Positions 1 to 12,158 of a stretch of 40,133 nucleotides of DNA are shown piece after piece. Origin of the DNA: Apostichopus californicus. Its lineage: Eukaryota > Echinodermata > Holothuroidea > Aspidochirotida > Stichopodidae. The notes beneath the pieces were generated by a model. It did not search any database. It worked only from the letters and a program-made list of their open reading frames with translations, and was not told the DNA's origin. Within the stretch, counting starts at the first letter, position 1. The number at the start of each line of letters is the position of its first letter. The translations under genes and the position numbers were made by a program. The DNA is taken from NCBI GenBank assembly GCA_020650975.1, contig JAIPMN010005461.1, forward strand, positions 5,718-45,850, in the 5' to 3' direction.

Positions 1-36
1 AAAAAAAAAAAAAAAAAAAAAAAAATTAAAAAAAAG
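1..36. repeat. Poly(A)/T-interrupted homopolymer at window edge
   Basis: An almost pure A run, interrupted by TT. It could be a retroposon tail or simple sequence; nothing else supports either reading. Confidence 0.5.
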
Positions 37-346
37 GTCATAGAAAGTTTTAAATCGACTTCAAAGAATTAACAAAATTAAGGATCATTTTATTCAATAA
101 TCTGAATAATGCATCTTTCAAATACAACGCCTCAGTAAACAAGTGCAGTTGTACATTACTCTGTCTAGGGCTCAAATTAATCAACTGTGCAACTGAAAGC
201 AACTTGCCATTTCGGCTCCCAAAAATCATCTGACATTTACTGAAGGCCCCCCCCCCCCCAAATAAATACCATGTCCCAAAGATCAATCTGCTGCATGTGT
301 CCTCATAAATGACTTGGACCTGTTTGTTCTTCAATATCCATGATTT

Positions 347-1671
347 TGTACTGATATGTTCCTCTTTTCTGTCACATTTCGTACTGATATGTTCCTCTTT
401 TCTGTCACATTTCGTACTGATATGTTCCTCTTTTCTGTCACATTTCGTACTGATGAGTTCCTCTTTTCTGTCACATTTCGTAGTGATATGTTCCTCTTTT
501 CTGTCACATTTCGTACTGATATGTTCCTCTTTTCTGTCACATTTCGTACTGATATGTTCCTCTTTTCTGTCACATCTCGTACTGATATGTTCCTCTTTTC
601 TGTCACATTTCGTACTGATGAGTTCCTCTTTTCTGTCACATTTCATAGTGATATGTTCCTCTTTTCTGTCACATTTCATACTGATATGTTCCTCTTTTCT
701 GTCACATTCGTACTGATATGTTCCTCTTTTCTGTCACATTCGTACTGATATGTTCCTCTTTTCTGTCACATTTCGTAGTGATATGTTCCTCTTTTCTGTC
801 ACATTTCGTACTGATGAGTTCCTCTTTTCTGTCACATTTCATAGTGATATGTTCCTCTTTTCTGTCACATTCCGTACTGATATGTTCCTCTTTTCTGTCA
901 CATTCGTACTGATATGTTCCTCTTTTCTGTCACATTCGTACTGATATGTTCCTCTTTTCTGTCACATTTCGTACTGATATGTTCCTCTTTTCTGTCACAT
1001 TTCGTACTGATGAGTTCCTCTTTTCTGTCACATTTCGTACTGATATGTTCCTCTTTTCTGTCACATTTCGTACTGATATGTTCCTCTTTTCTGTCACATT
1101 TCGTACTGATATGTGCCTCTTTTCTGTCACATTTCTTACTGATACGTTCCTCTTTTCTGTCACATTTCGTACTGATGAGTTCCTCTTTTCTGTCACATTT
1201 CGTACTGATATGTTCCTCTTTTCTGTCACATTTCGTACTGATATGTTCCTCTTTTCTGTCACATTTCGTACTGATGAGTTCCTCTTTTCTGTCACATTTC
1301 GTACCGATTTGTTCCTCTTTTCTGTCACATTTCGTACTGATATGTTCCTCTTTTCTGTCACATTTCGTACCGATACGTTCCTCTTTTCTGTCACATTTCG
1401 TACCGATACGTTCCTCTTTTCTGTCACATTTCGTACTGATATGTTCCTCTTTTCTGTCACATTTCTTACTGATACGTTCCTCTTTTCTGTCACATTTCGT
1501 ACTGATATGTTCCTCTTTTCTGTCACATTTCGTACCGATACGTTCCTCTTTTCTGTCACATTTCGTACTGATATGTTCCTCTTTTCTGTCACATTTCGTA
1601 CTGATACGTTCCTCTTTTCTGTCACATTTCGTACTGATATGTTCCTCTTTTCTGTCACATTTCGTACTGAT
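347..1671. repeat. 33-bp minisatellite, about 40 copies
   Basis: Tandem unit of about 33 bp; the core reads ATGTTCCTCTTTTCTGTCAC followed by ATTTCGTACTGAT. Variants are GATATG, GATGAG and GATACG; the GATACG/ACCGAT forms cluster in the right half. A few units (near 700, 730, 900 and 930) are 32 bp. Because 33 is divisible by 3, the array leaves long open frames on both strands (for example STKCDRKEEHI repeats on minus). I regard these as by-products. The array lies downstream of the last visible exon of the NRF-6-like gene, probably in its next intron. Confidence 0.95.
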
Positions 1672-1960
1672 ATTAGCTGCATCTTTATTCTCACTTTGAG
1701 AAAACTTTGAAAAAAATTGGCTGCCCTTGGTTTCAAATTTGGAAAATTGCCTTGATAATACTGTTTTGAAAACTCTTTCAATAAATTTCCAAGGCAATTT
1801 CGTTGCCCCGCACACTTGGATTCTTTTTTACGAGCATGGCTTTCCATCAAATCTCGCAGCGTCTGAAAATATAAAATTTACTGCACTAAAGCAAGTGAAG
1901 TACGTATGCAACAAGATGAGATGGAAACGACTAAAGCTACGGGCGCCTCTGGTCACTTAC

Positions 1961-4900
1961 CGAGGGTAAATTCCAGCATAACTTTCACATGGTGCCAGAT
2001 GATCCAAATCATACTTAGGACTCGAATACCATCTAGCGCCCCCATGCTGGATTCAGGTCGCTTCAAGCTCAAGACCGTTGGGGCATTGGTGGCCAGGGAA
2101 AATGCTAGCAAGGCCTTTGCGGATCTTCCTACACAAAGACAATGAGAAAAAGTGTGATGTGACTTAATATAGGGATGAGCCATTGGGTCTATAATTGGGA
2201 GGGGGGGTGGGAGTAAATTTGACAATTTTTGTAAGGTCTGCTGCTAACTCTTCAGAACTTGACTATCACAATTAAAAGCTTGAAAGTTCAGTTCAAATTT
2301 ATCCCACACGATTCCGTGTACTGGCTTCGTTTGAAAAAGAAAGGGGGGGGGGGCTATATTCCACGTCTTTTGCATTAAAAATGAAGTATGCCATGCCTTT
2401 TTTTTTTGGTATGGAACATGAGATGTAGACAAATTTTTGAGAATCATTGAAGTTTTGCATCGTGACTTGTGATATTTTTACCTCGTTTTCCAGGGTGGGA
2501 AATTGATTTTCTTTTTCAAATGCCATTGACTTTTTCCAGGTTTCCACAAGAAGTGCTCGTAAAAAGTTAGGCTTTATTGCTAAGAGAGATATATTTGTTC
2601 CCTTTTCACTCCTGGACATGACATTGAGTCTTTATAATTTGACCTTCACTGAGAAATGTAATGACCTGGTGGTATCTAATGCAAGGAGGGGATTCACCAA
2701 TTGGATCTGGCGGGCCACGCAAAAAGTTTGCACCCCGATCTGCAGGCCAAGTCACGTGACTCCACAAGTATGCACCTGCTCCTATAACGTGTGAATAAAG
2801 ACCATGCTCAAAAAAGAAGATCAAAAAGTCTTAAGCTTTCTGTTGTTGGAACGTTTAGGTATTGAACTTCTAAGGCCATATGCTTATATACCAAATCCAC
2901 TTAATGTACTTCATGTTATTCATATATTTCATGATTTTCTGTGCCACAAGGTTCTGCGGGCCTGATTAAATGGGGTTTTGAAAACCTTCTAAGAGGCCGG
3001 ACTCTGCCCACCACCTGTTTGCCCTTAAACTGCTCTTTTGTATGTTGGTTGTTTTAATCTCTTATTTTAATCATTGGTCAACATTCTTGTATTCAGAATA
3101 ATTCAAAAAAATGGGCAAATTTCACTACCGGAAATTTTCACAAAATGTGACGTTCTCATGCATATGTTTGAAAATGAGTCTCTGCTCCTTCTGTCCGAGA
3201 TCAATGTATGATGATCTTAAGTCATGTTATATGCTGATCATGTGATATCTTAAAGATCTGCTTTTATTGGGCTCCAATTATACCACGCTATAGCTAGGAA
3301 AAGTTTTGTGATCGACCTACCACGGTCGTTTATCCACCTCAGGCTCTAAGATTAAGCCTGCACAGCTTCTTAACACCATGAAGCTCTTTGTGAAAAACAA
3401 TGTGTGGAAATATGTTCATCTCTACAGTGGAGTTAATCATACAGCGTTCACACAAAGACCCTCATACAAGACAAAAATATGTGGCAGGCGTTGCAGACTA
3501 ATTGGTAAAAGAGGTCATTTTACGACCAAGGCAGGTCGATTACGTAATCTCAAGAAACATTTCCATGATAGCGTGATATAGTTGGTTGGGCGTCTATATA
3601 CAGCAGACCTTGAAATCCAGTTTTATCAAAATTTACTGCATTTTGGCTAATTACCATTTGAAATTTTCAACTGCAAAAGGCAGCAATAGTCCTCCTACCT
3701 CTTTCAGCCCTCTGATTGACAACATTCCTTCCAGATATATCATTAACAGCGCCCTCTAGTTCTATATCTCCCGTGGATTCTTTCTCGTCACTTAAAGCTC
3801 CCTCAGTTGTTGCAGTACCAATCTCAACATGTGGTATTGGCGATGAGGCAATCTCACCATCTGCTGAATTAGCTCGAACAAACGTCCACCTGCCCGAAAC
3901 GTTCAGATCGTAGAACGTTCCAGCAACCATGAGAGCTAAAAATAGCCCGATAAGAAACCTAGTAGAGAGGAAAAAAAAACGGAACAAAAGTTAATGGTCA
4001 TCATTCAGATGCCCTAGAGATGGTAATCCTTGATTTTTTTTTTTATCTATTTTGTTTTTCTCAGACGTTGACAAGAGTTCACTTAGAAAGTGAAATATTT
4101 CAGACCTCTGTGAGGAAAATTCTATCAACCGCGGCTGTAAACGTTTCACGGAAAGACAGTGAGGGCCGTTTATTTGAATTGCCAGTATAACCCGGGTGCA
4201 AACATCCACCCGGGCATTAGTTCAAAGAAATACAGGAAGTTGCTAGCACTGGAGGTCAAAACATGACTTCCTCTGTGAAACTATAATTACTGTGGAACTG
4301 TCAATCAATGAATTTCAATATGTTCCGATCGATCGATAAAAAATAGGGCCCGGAGAAATTTGATCTTTTGGCCCTCACACCTTGACGCTTTCATGTACAT
4401 TCTGAAACCGGGAAGTTTCTTCCAAGACGGGGAAAGAAGAGTTGCAGAAACCATGTTTTTTTTTCCGGATGGATGGAACAGGTTTCTTCCACTAAACTTG
4501 GAAGAAACTCAAATAAGTGGAAAATTACAAATTACAAAGTTCTTTTGTGAGTGTACTGACTGATTAAATGTAAAATCTAAGCAAGAACTGAGCCATAGGG
4601 TAACCCAGAGCACAGATACAAGGTATCCATGAATCAGCTAGCCAACCACAGGAAGTCTTGGCCACAGGAAGTCTTGGCCGCAGAGAGCTACAGTACGACT
4701 ATGTGTTTCATGGGCCGATATATAACACAGACACAGTAGTTAACGTTAGGTAAGTATATTGTGACGTTCTTGAATTATACACGAGCAGTGGCGGAGCGTC
4801 CATACAGTCAGAGGGGGCGAATGCCCCCCCTGACGGACTCAAATGGACTGCTGGCGCCCTTTTCAGCTTTTTACCACTTTTTACATATTCGCGATTATTG

Positions 4901-7900
4901 ACTTTATTATTGCGCTCTCATCTACTTATTGACATTTGTCACATTTGGTTGGTGTAATTTTCTGACAAATTGCTCTAACGGCGGTCTTGTGATGAAGTGC
5001 ATGCACTTTCAACACCCATATAAACTTCAGAGTTGTCACAAATGGCGATGACACCTATTTATTCTTCGTTTATCTGCAAATTAGCAAGGCCCGGAAAGGG
5101 TCATTTCCGGTGATCTAAGGAGTATCTTGACTCAAAAAATTTCTGTATGCTCCGCGCCAACCTGTGGTGGCACTCCGCTTAGATAGTGTAGAAAGCGCCC
5201 CTACAGACCATTCTCGCCCCCTCTGACCAATACCCCTAGCTCCGCCACTGCACACGAGAGCTCTTCTGTTGGGGTGCATGCAATAACCTGATTGACTATG
5301 CAATGATGGTAGATTATAGATTGAATCACATAACACTATGGAGCCACACAAATAGTTGTTTCTTCAGGGGGAAGACAAGTGTTGCCATGCAGTCTCTGAA
5401 TATGTCAAAAACCATAATTTGTTCCTCAAGAATTCATACCTCATTTGCATTGTCACATTTTAATGAAAACTGCCATTTTTTTTTGGAACTGCCCTATCAA
5501 CTTAAGGGGAGGGAAGCAAGAACTTGCAGCTAAAGGGGGTTTTCAAAGGTTTTTTCAAAGGTATTTAAGCAAAGCAAGTAGACATACTGTATAGGTATAG
5601 ATTGAAAACTTTAAAAGACACTTTTTGACAGAGATGGACTTTTTAACTAGTACTCTGTGGGGGCTTGAAAAGCATGGTGATTGAGATTAAAAAAGAAATG
5701 TTTATCTTCAATTTTCATGATTCCTATTTGATTTGTAATTGTTTCTAGAAACATAAGTGATATCTTCCTGTTGCTCCTGGAAGAAACCGAACGCCGAATG
5801 TTTTACTTTTTGCAATTTAAAGGTAAATAACATACAAGGTACTGGAGGCAATTAAAACAGAGAGGAACTTTATAAACATTTTGAGAGTAACCAGAAATAT
5901 TCAGAGAGGGCAGATTTGATTTGTGAATGAAGTATCTGAATTTGAATTTGCTATTATCATGTTATTAACAAATGTTTTAAATGTTTAAAGGCAAGGAAAA
6001 TGGGTCTTAATTAATAAACACAGAGAACAGATCATAAAACATCTTACAAAGAGATAATGATGCCTGCGTTCCAAGGGGCTTGGGAGGTGGAGGAGAACCA
6101 CACTGCTTCACTGCGGCCAAATTCCTTGATCACTGATGAAAGAACATGGAGACAGGAGAGGAGGGTTGGACAAGGTGAAAGACATTCAACGACTTTCAAT
6201 GACATTCTGACTAGTCTGAGGAAATATATCAACATTAAAGGCTGTGAAGACTCGCGCAAAAAGAAACGTCTAATGCCGGTAATTTGACCTAGTTTCGAAT
6301 GAGGTGTAACAGAAGTGTTAAACACCACCATCGATCGCAGAAAATACACACACACAGCTTGCTACCGTCGGTAATTAGACACTAGTGTACAGTCAGTACA
6401 TACAGCTGCAGTCAATACCAACATCACAGTATACAAACGATACAGCGATGGACATCTCAGGTCCAGCTAAAGATAACAATTAAGGTATCACGTTTCATTA
6501 CTGTCTGCATTTTGTAGCGACACGAACAAAACGTCACTTGCAAGCAACAGAAAGTTAACTTTTTCAGATGGCCGCACGCGGTTTGGGGCGAGTCTTCAAT
6601 GCCTTTAACTGGTAATAAAACAAGTTAAACAAACCAGGTAAGAGGTACTGTGAACATTGTTGTTCACTCACTCACACTACTGGAGGTTACTAACGCCAAA
6701 TTGATGGTGAATAAAACATGTGGCATTACATGCCCGCAGCTGTTAAAGATACCAGACACCTTTAACTCGACAGGTAATAAGGAGGCCGGGTGGGTGGGAG
6801 GCCGGGTGGGAGGCCGGAGGGTGGGTGGGTGGCTGGGTGGGAGGCCGGGTGGGAAGCCGGGTGGGAGGCCGGAGGCCGGGTGGGAGGCCGGGTGGGAGGC
6901 CGGGTGGGTGGGTTGACATGCTCATCCACCACAGAGATGCTGATATAGTAACTACAATTTGGAATCACACTGTTACATCACGTTATGTTAATGAGGTGGA
7001 AGTGCATTAATGTGCCCAGTGGGGACATATCTCTAAAAACTGAACTCCGATGCCACACTCCAAAAGCACTCGCACTGACGATGAGAGCAGTATGAATATT
7101 CTATTGGATACTGTCAGTATGAGCAGTATGATTATCCTGTTTCTAACAGGTAAAGGTAATTAAGGAACTGTTCATACTGACAGTATGATTGAGAAGTATC
7201 CATATTCTGCTTAGAAGTATTGGATAAAAGGTAGGGAACTGTTCATACTGTCAGTATGAGCCGTATGAATATCCTGTTTCTAACAGATAAAGTTAAGGAA
7301 CTGTTCATACTGACAGTATGAGCAGTATCCATATACTGCTTAGAAGTATTGGATAAAAGGTATGGAACTGTTTATACTGTCAGTATGAGCAGTATGAATA
7401 TCCTGTTTCTAACAGATAAAGGTAAGGAACTGTTCATACTGACAGTATGAGCAGTATCATATTCTGCTTCTATTGGATAAAAGGTTGGGAACTGTTCATA
7501 CTGTCAGTATGAGCAGTATGAATATCCTGTTTCTAACAGATAAAGTTAAGGAACTGTTCATACTGACAGTATGAGCAGTATCCATATTCTGCTTAGAAGT
7601 ATTGGATAAAAGGTAGGGAACTGTTCATACTGTCAGTATGAGCAGTATGAATATCCTGTTTCTAACAGATAAAGGTAAGGAACTGTTCATACTGACAGTA
7701 TGAGCAGTATCATATTCTGCTTCTATTGGATAAAAGGTAGGGAACTGTTCATACTATCAGTATGAGCCGTATGAATATCCTGTTTCTAACAGATAAAGGT
7801 TATTAAGGAACTGTTCATACTGACAGTATGAGCAGTATCCATATTCTGCTTAGAAGTATTGGATAAAAGGTATGGAACTGTTCATACTGTCAGTATGAGC

Positions 7901-10495
7901 AGTATGAATATCCTGTTTCTAACAGGTAAAGTTAAGGAACTGTTCATACTGACAGTATGAGCAGTATCCATATTCTGCTTAGAAGTATTGGATAAAAGGT
8001 ATGGAACTGTTTATACTGTCAGTATGAGCAGTATGAATATCCTGTTTCTAACAGATAAAGGTAAGGAACTGTTCATACTGACAGTATGAGCAGTATCATA
8101 TTCTGCTTCTATTGGATAAAAGGTAGGGAACTGTTCATACTGTCAGTATGAGCCATATGAATATCCTGTTTCTAACAGATAAAGGTAATTAAGGAACTGT
8201 TCATACTGACAGTATGAGCAGTATCCATATTCTGCTTAGAAGTATTAGATAAAAGGTAGGGAACTGTTCATACTGTCAGTATGAGCAGTATGAATATCCT
8301 GTTTCTAACAGATAAAGGTAAGGAACTCTTCATACTGACAGTATGAGCAGTATCATATTCTGCTTCTATTGGATAAAAGGTTGGGAACTGTTCATACTGA
8401 CAGTATGAGCAGTATGCATATCCTGTTTCTATTGGATAAAAGGTATGGAACTGTTCATACTGACAGTATGAGCAGTATCCATATTCTGCTTCTATTGGAT
8501 AAAAGGTTGGGAACTGTTCATACTGTCAGCATGAGTGCTGTGAAGCATGATGTAATAGGGCAGTATAGAACGGCATTTCTAGCATTGATAAATGTCCCAA
8601 CTGATGTGCACTGTAATTGTTCACCAATTCTACTGCACTTGAAATCTAGTTCAAACATATATCAAAAAAAAAAATAAACATATATCATATTCATGCAAAG
8701 TAGTAATAAAACAAATTCCTGACAAATATTAAAGTAAACAAGACTATTTCTCAGCACACTTAAGTGTAGTACATATTTCATTGCAAGACAATCTATGCTT
8801 ACGTTCTGTCATGATTTGAGTCAGTTCGTTGTCATTACAAGATTGGGGGCAGCAAACACCAAACAACAAGTCACTCTGAAAACCAGAAGATAAATGCAAA
8901 TTGAATGATATATCACAATTGAATTCCTAAACGATATAAAAATATCAACAATTACAGTTTGGCAGATCGAGCGAGAGGTGTGAGACATGTAGTTGGTCTA
9001 TGCGAGAGGTGTGATCACATGTAGTTGGTCTATGCGAGAGGTTTGAGACATGCAGTGGGTCGGTACGAGATGTAATATATGAGGTGAGTCTGTGTTAGAC
9101 ATGCGGTATGTCTGTGTGAGAGGCGTGAGACATGCAGTGGGTCTGTACCAGAGGTGTGAGACATGCAGTGGGTCTGTGTGAGTGGTGAGACATGCAGTGG
9201 GTCTGTGCAAGAGGTTTGAGGCATGCAGTGGGTCTGTGCAGACGTGATATGAAGTGAGTCTGTGTGAGAGGTGTGAGACATGCAGTGGGTCTGTGCGAGA
9301 TGTGAGACATGCAGTATGTCTGTACCAGAGGTGTGAGACACACAGTGGGTCCGTGTGAGAGGTTTGAGGCAGGCAGTGGGTCTGTGACAGGGTAAGTGCA
9401 TCCAATAGTTTTATAGCTAAGATATCGAGTTGATAAGTAGTCATTCAAGTCTAAAATGATTGACAGCATATTTGGGGACTCGTTCATCTCTAATTCTTAC
9501 TAGCAGAACTGATATGAATCAAGCACTTACACGGCTAACTACAGGCACGTTCATCACTCGTGGGTCAGCGTCTATGGGTGCACCAGGATAACGCCCCACC
9601 TTGACACCATCGCAGAGCTCAAAGTCACCGTAATACACCTCTCTGTGAGTAAACTCTAAGTCAACCAGGTCGATTGGTCGGGCAGACGAGGCACGCACTG
9701 TTAACAACAAAAAACATTAAAGGAAAAGAAAAAAAAAGAAAAGATAATCGAGACATAGTATATTAATTAGCATACCTGCAGGAAGCAGAATTTATGGACA
9801 ACCTGGATACTTGTGGTCCCTGCATACTGGATTTTATACCATATCAGAAGGCACTGAAGTAATAGCTCTTGCATGGAGATTGAGTTTCCAACTTCATTTT
9901 ACTAGCAAAGCATTCATCGCTAGTATCAAACAATTAATTCTATGTTGATCGGGGTGAAACTTCAGCAGTATGGCCTCTCAATCTTAATCATGTACTACAT
10001 TCCTTCTATATAGGGGCTGACAATTTTTTCCTTCACAATTTTCTTAAAATTATGAATGATTTTTTTTTTTACGATTTTTTCATTCACTCTAAAGGGTCTT
10101 GATCATTAAACAAAGAATGTGGCAATAAGTGTTCAAAATTTCCAATATTTTTTTTATCAAGTTGTTTTCTTACTTTGTAGGGCATATTTCTTGTACTCGA
10201 GTAAGTCTGACAAAAAGAGTGCCGTGTCCTGCAAGCAGGTGTCAGAGACCAAGTCGGTAAGGTTGCCGAGTACCCCAACGCTCGAGCCTGTAGACTCATC
10301 GTCGTCACCAAGCCTACCGAGAGCTGCTTGAATCAAGTCCAGTTGGGTGACATCATCAAACATAACGACTGAAAACTCATTACCAGTGATGAGGAGAGAA
10401 CTTGTGTTATCTTGGGCACTTGTAGATCCGATAACAAAAAAACCCAGGACGAAACACAACAGCGGATGAAATCTGCAGTGCTGTAAGATTGCCAT
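1961..10495 (-). CDS. NRF-6-like membrane acyltransferase (nose resistant to fluoxetine family), 5' part of gene, cut by left window edge
   Basis: Six coding exons, in transcript order: 10495-10174, 9697-9531, 8875-8803, 6132-6048, 3958-3699 and 2128-1961. All have GT..AG borders and matching phases, giving 358 residues plus one base. Residues 1-27 look like a signal peptide ending GSTSA, which is why I chose this ATG. The NRF domain follows: CLQDTALFLSDLLEYKKYAL (Cys87), then MRASSARPIDLVD, YYGDFELC (Cys136) and GVCCPQSC (Cys171-176). PWNAG leads into a membrane helix (about 207-229) ending AGTFYDL. A polar loop is followed by LDGIRVLSMIWIIWHHV (from residue 334), the opening of the acyltransferase-3 domain. 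The family generally has GH where this protein has HH, so Gly is replaced but the His is kept. The remaining acyltransferase helices are not visible; the last donor (1956-1960) points to exons left of the window. Family members are multipass proteins; substrates are mostly unknown. Family call is firm, biochemical role is not. Confidence 0.86.
2129..3698. other. Intron of the NRF-6-like gene, no recognisable feature
   Basis: AT-rich, with homopolymer G and T runs near 2342 and 2400. Short open frames on both strands show no family likeness. I see no exon-like segment with matching splice phase; the flanking exons (3699-3958 and 1961-2128) already join in frame. Confidence 0.6.
4786..5250. mobile_element. 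hAT-type MITE, 465 bp
   Basis: Left end CAGTGGCGGAGC, right end GCTCCGCCACTG, a 12-bp inverted pair. Flanking 8-bp target duplications are TACACGAG (4778-4785) and CACACGAG (5251-5258), one mismatch. Ends of CAG..CTG with 8-bp duplications are hallmarks of hAT elements. No transposase frame is present. It lies in the intron between exons 3699-3958 and 6048-6132 of the NRF-6-like gene. Confidence 0.87.
6239..6604 (+). mobile_element. TTAA-flanked MITE, copy A
   Basis: Begins AGGCTGTGAAGACTCG and ends CGAGTCTTCAATGCCT, flanked by TTAA on both sides (6235-6238, 6605-6608). The interior is non-coding. It lies about 100 bp upstream of the exon at 6048-6132 on the minus strand. TTAA duplications are typical of piggyBac-like transposition; the superfamily assignment is inference because no transposase is seen. 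Confidence 0.9.
6779..6913. repeat. G-rich minisatellite (GGAGGCCGGGTG-type units)
   Basis: About 135 bp built of GGAGGCCGGGTGG variants of 12-16 bp. Runs of three G recur every few bases on the plus strand, so G-quadruplex folding is plausible. It is intronic in the NRF-6-like gene (template-strand G runs for that transcript). The glycine-rich and proline-rich frames across it are artefacts. Confidence 0.9.
7095..8535. repeat. Higher-order satellite with a palindromic core, about 23 half-units
   Basis: Half-units of roughly 60-70 bp alternate between two types, forming dimers of about 125-130 bp. Each half-unit contains CATACTG-N-CAGTATG, a near-perfect inverted repeat around one central base. 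The centre is A in one type (followed by AGCAGTATCCATATTCTG) and T in the other (followed by AGCAGTATGAATATCCTG). The last units near 8390-8530 break the alternation. It lies in the NRF-6-like gene intron between exons 6048-6132 and 8803-8875. Confidence 0.93.
8966..9396. repeat. 31-bp minisatellite, about 14 units
   Basis: Unit close to AGACATGCAGTGGGTCTGTG plus CGAGAGGTGTG, with diverged copies at the left edge. It fills most of the intron between exons 8803-8875 and 9531-9697 of the NRF-6-like gene. Threonine/histidine-rich frames on the minus strand come from the repeat. Confidence 0.9.
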
Positions 10496-11309
10496 GACGA
10501 CCAACCTGTACAGAAAGGCAGCTGCTGCAGCTTGGTCCGTCTCTGTTGCCACGGAGATTATATCCAAAGCTATAACTATAGCTATGGGTAAACTAGACAA
10601 GAACACATGTACTATAGATGTTATTATTTGTATTACATTCAGACCGAGGACCCCATTGTATTTTCCATTGTTCAAATCCACGTACCCTAACCTTAACAAT
10701 ACCCCATACAATAGAATTCTTCCGGGGACATGGTGGATCTTTAGAAATCACAACCGAGGACCTGAAATTCTTTTGTTCAAGTCCTCGGTCAGATATATAG
10801 CAAAACAAACGCACCCACACATAGTACATACACAAACCCACGCACCCACACATGCCGGCGTGACTACAAAGGTTCCTTTGCTTTCAGCAAGGAACCAAAA
10901 ATGGGACGTGATCCAAGGAATCCATTCCAGGACTAACTCAGCCCTGGGTAACATGTGTTGATTTTAAAAATAGTACTCTATGTTCTTACATAGACAGGCA
11001 TATGATAGAATTGGTTGGTCTTTCACTCTTACTTAACTGAATAATTAATAATTTCTGTTTCTAAATACTACAAGTTGGCCTAATTGATACTGATAGGCCT
11101 GAATGCCCAGTATATTTTTGAATTTTAAAAGCAATTTTTGAAATGCTGATTTATCAGGGCCTATGCTGAGTTGTAGGCTATATATGTCACCGTGTAGAAA
11201 AGACGAGAACCACCGGTAATTGGAGACAAAAATGCCAGTTCTTTACATTCTTAAACAGACCACAGTAGATCGATCACCAACTTTTAACTGGATCATGTTG
11301 TAGTATATG
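10496..11309. other. Upstream region of the NRF-6-like gene
   Basis: This holds the presumed 5' UTR and promoter of the minus-strand gene. The frame of exon 1 stays open upstream to about 10711 but lacks protein-like character, so I place the start at 10495. An inverted pair ACCGAGGAC (10643) and GTCCTCGGT (ending 10789), with a smaller hairpin at 10753-10789, may be a short foldback element. A second hairpin, GGTTCCTT..AAGGAACC, lies at 10871-10898. No TATA box can be singled out. Confidence 0.4.
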
Positions 11310-12158
11310 TAGCTTTTCAATGGACAAAACCCCAAAGAACAAATTAAACTCTTCGCAACTACCTTTAAAAATATCTTTACTGCCCTGACTGACCCTAATT
11401 TCAATAACCTCTTTAAAGAAGAAATAGACAAATGTGTCCAAAGAAATGCCAATAACCTTCTCCCATCCCTCAATGGTACTTTAGATGACCAAAACCCCCT
11501 TACCAAACCAATTAACCATAACAAATGGAAAAGGACAATAAATAAATCCCCCAAAAATTTCCTATCCTGGGAAAGATGGGGTAATGTACATAATGCTAAA
11601 AAACTGCTCAGATAACTTTATCAAACTAACTCAACATCTCTTTAACGAGACACTCACAACAGGCTATTTTCCAAAGCCTTGGAAACATGCACTTACAATA
11701 CTGTTAGTTAAACCAAACAAAACCCGAACAAACCCAGAAAACTACTACAGACCTATAAGCCTACTTTCAGCAATAGTTAAAAATATTTGAAAAAATAATG
11801 GATAACAGTATAAGAACCCACCTAGAAAGCAATAACCTCTTTAACACCTCTCAATCCGGATTCAGGACAAATAAATCTACAATAAACCCCATTGCTAGAT
11901 TAACTGCATGAAGGAATCAAAATAGGATTTAAAGTAAACTGAACACAACAGCAGTCTTCCTTAAAGCACAAAAGGCATTCTATGAAACCTGATATAATGG
12001 TCTAAAGTACAAAATATTCAAATTCAACCTCCCAGTAAATATCACCAGGCTCCTTGCTTCTTATTTAAGTAACCGGATTATGCAAATTAAGTACAATTCC
12101 AGCCATTCCGATCCTTTCATTCTAGAAGCTGGCACTCCCCAAGGCTCAGTACTAAGTC

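Noticed and set aside
50..1850. Long open frames with 11-residue repeats on both strands
   Set aside because: They exist only because the minisatellite period is 33 bp. They occur in several frames at once, and no splice or start context supports them.
3378..3581. 67-residue plus-strand open frame, basic
   Set aside because: No family likeness or splice support, and it lies in an intron of the NRF-6-like gene.
4190..4217. Third micro-foldback (CCCGGGTG..CACCCGGG)
   Set aside because: The inverted repeat is clear, but no flanking direct repeats are present.
6044..6355. Single 103-residue minus-strand frame as one gene
   Set aside because: Only 6048-6132 is a real exon (phase-matched to its neighbours); the upstream part runs into the TTAA MITE.
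7095..8535. CRISPR-like array
   Set aside because: Units are contiguous with no unique spacers, the sequence is an animal intron, and no cas genes are present.
8998..9487. His/Thr-rich minus-strand frames
   Set aside because: Generated by the 31-bp minisatellite; three overlapping frames give equally repetitive products.
10643..10789. Foldback element with ACCGAGGAC ends
   Set aside because: The inverted ends are only 9-10 bp and the possible target duplication (CAG) is too short to call; mentioned only as part of the upstream region.
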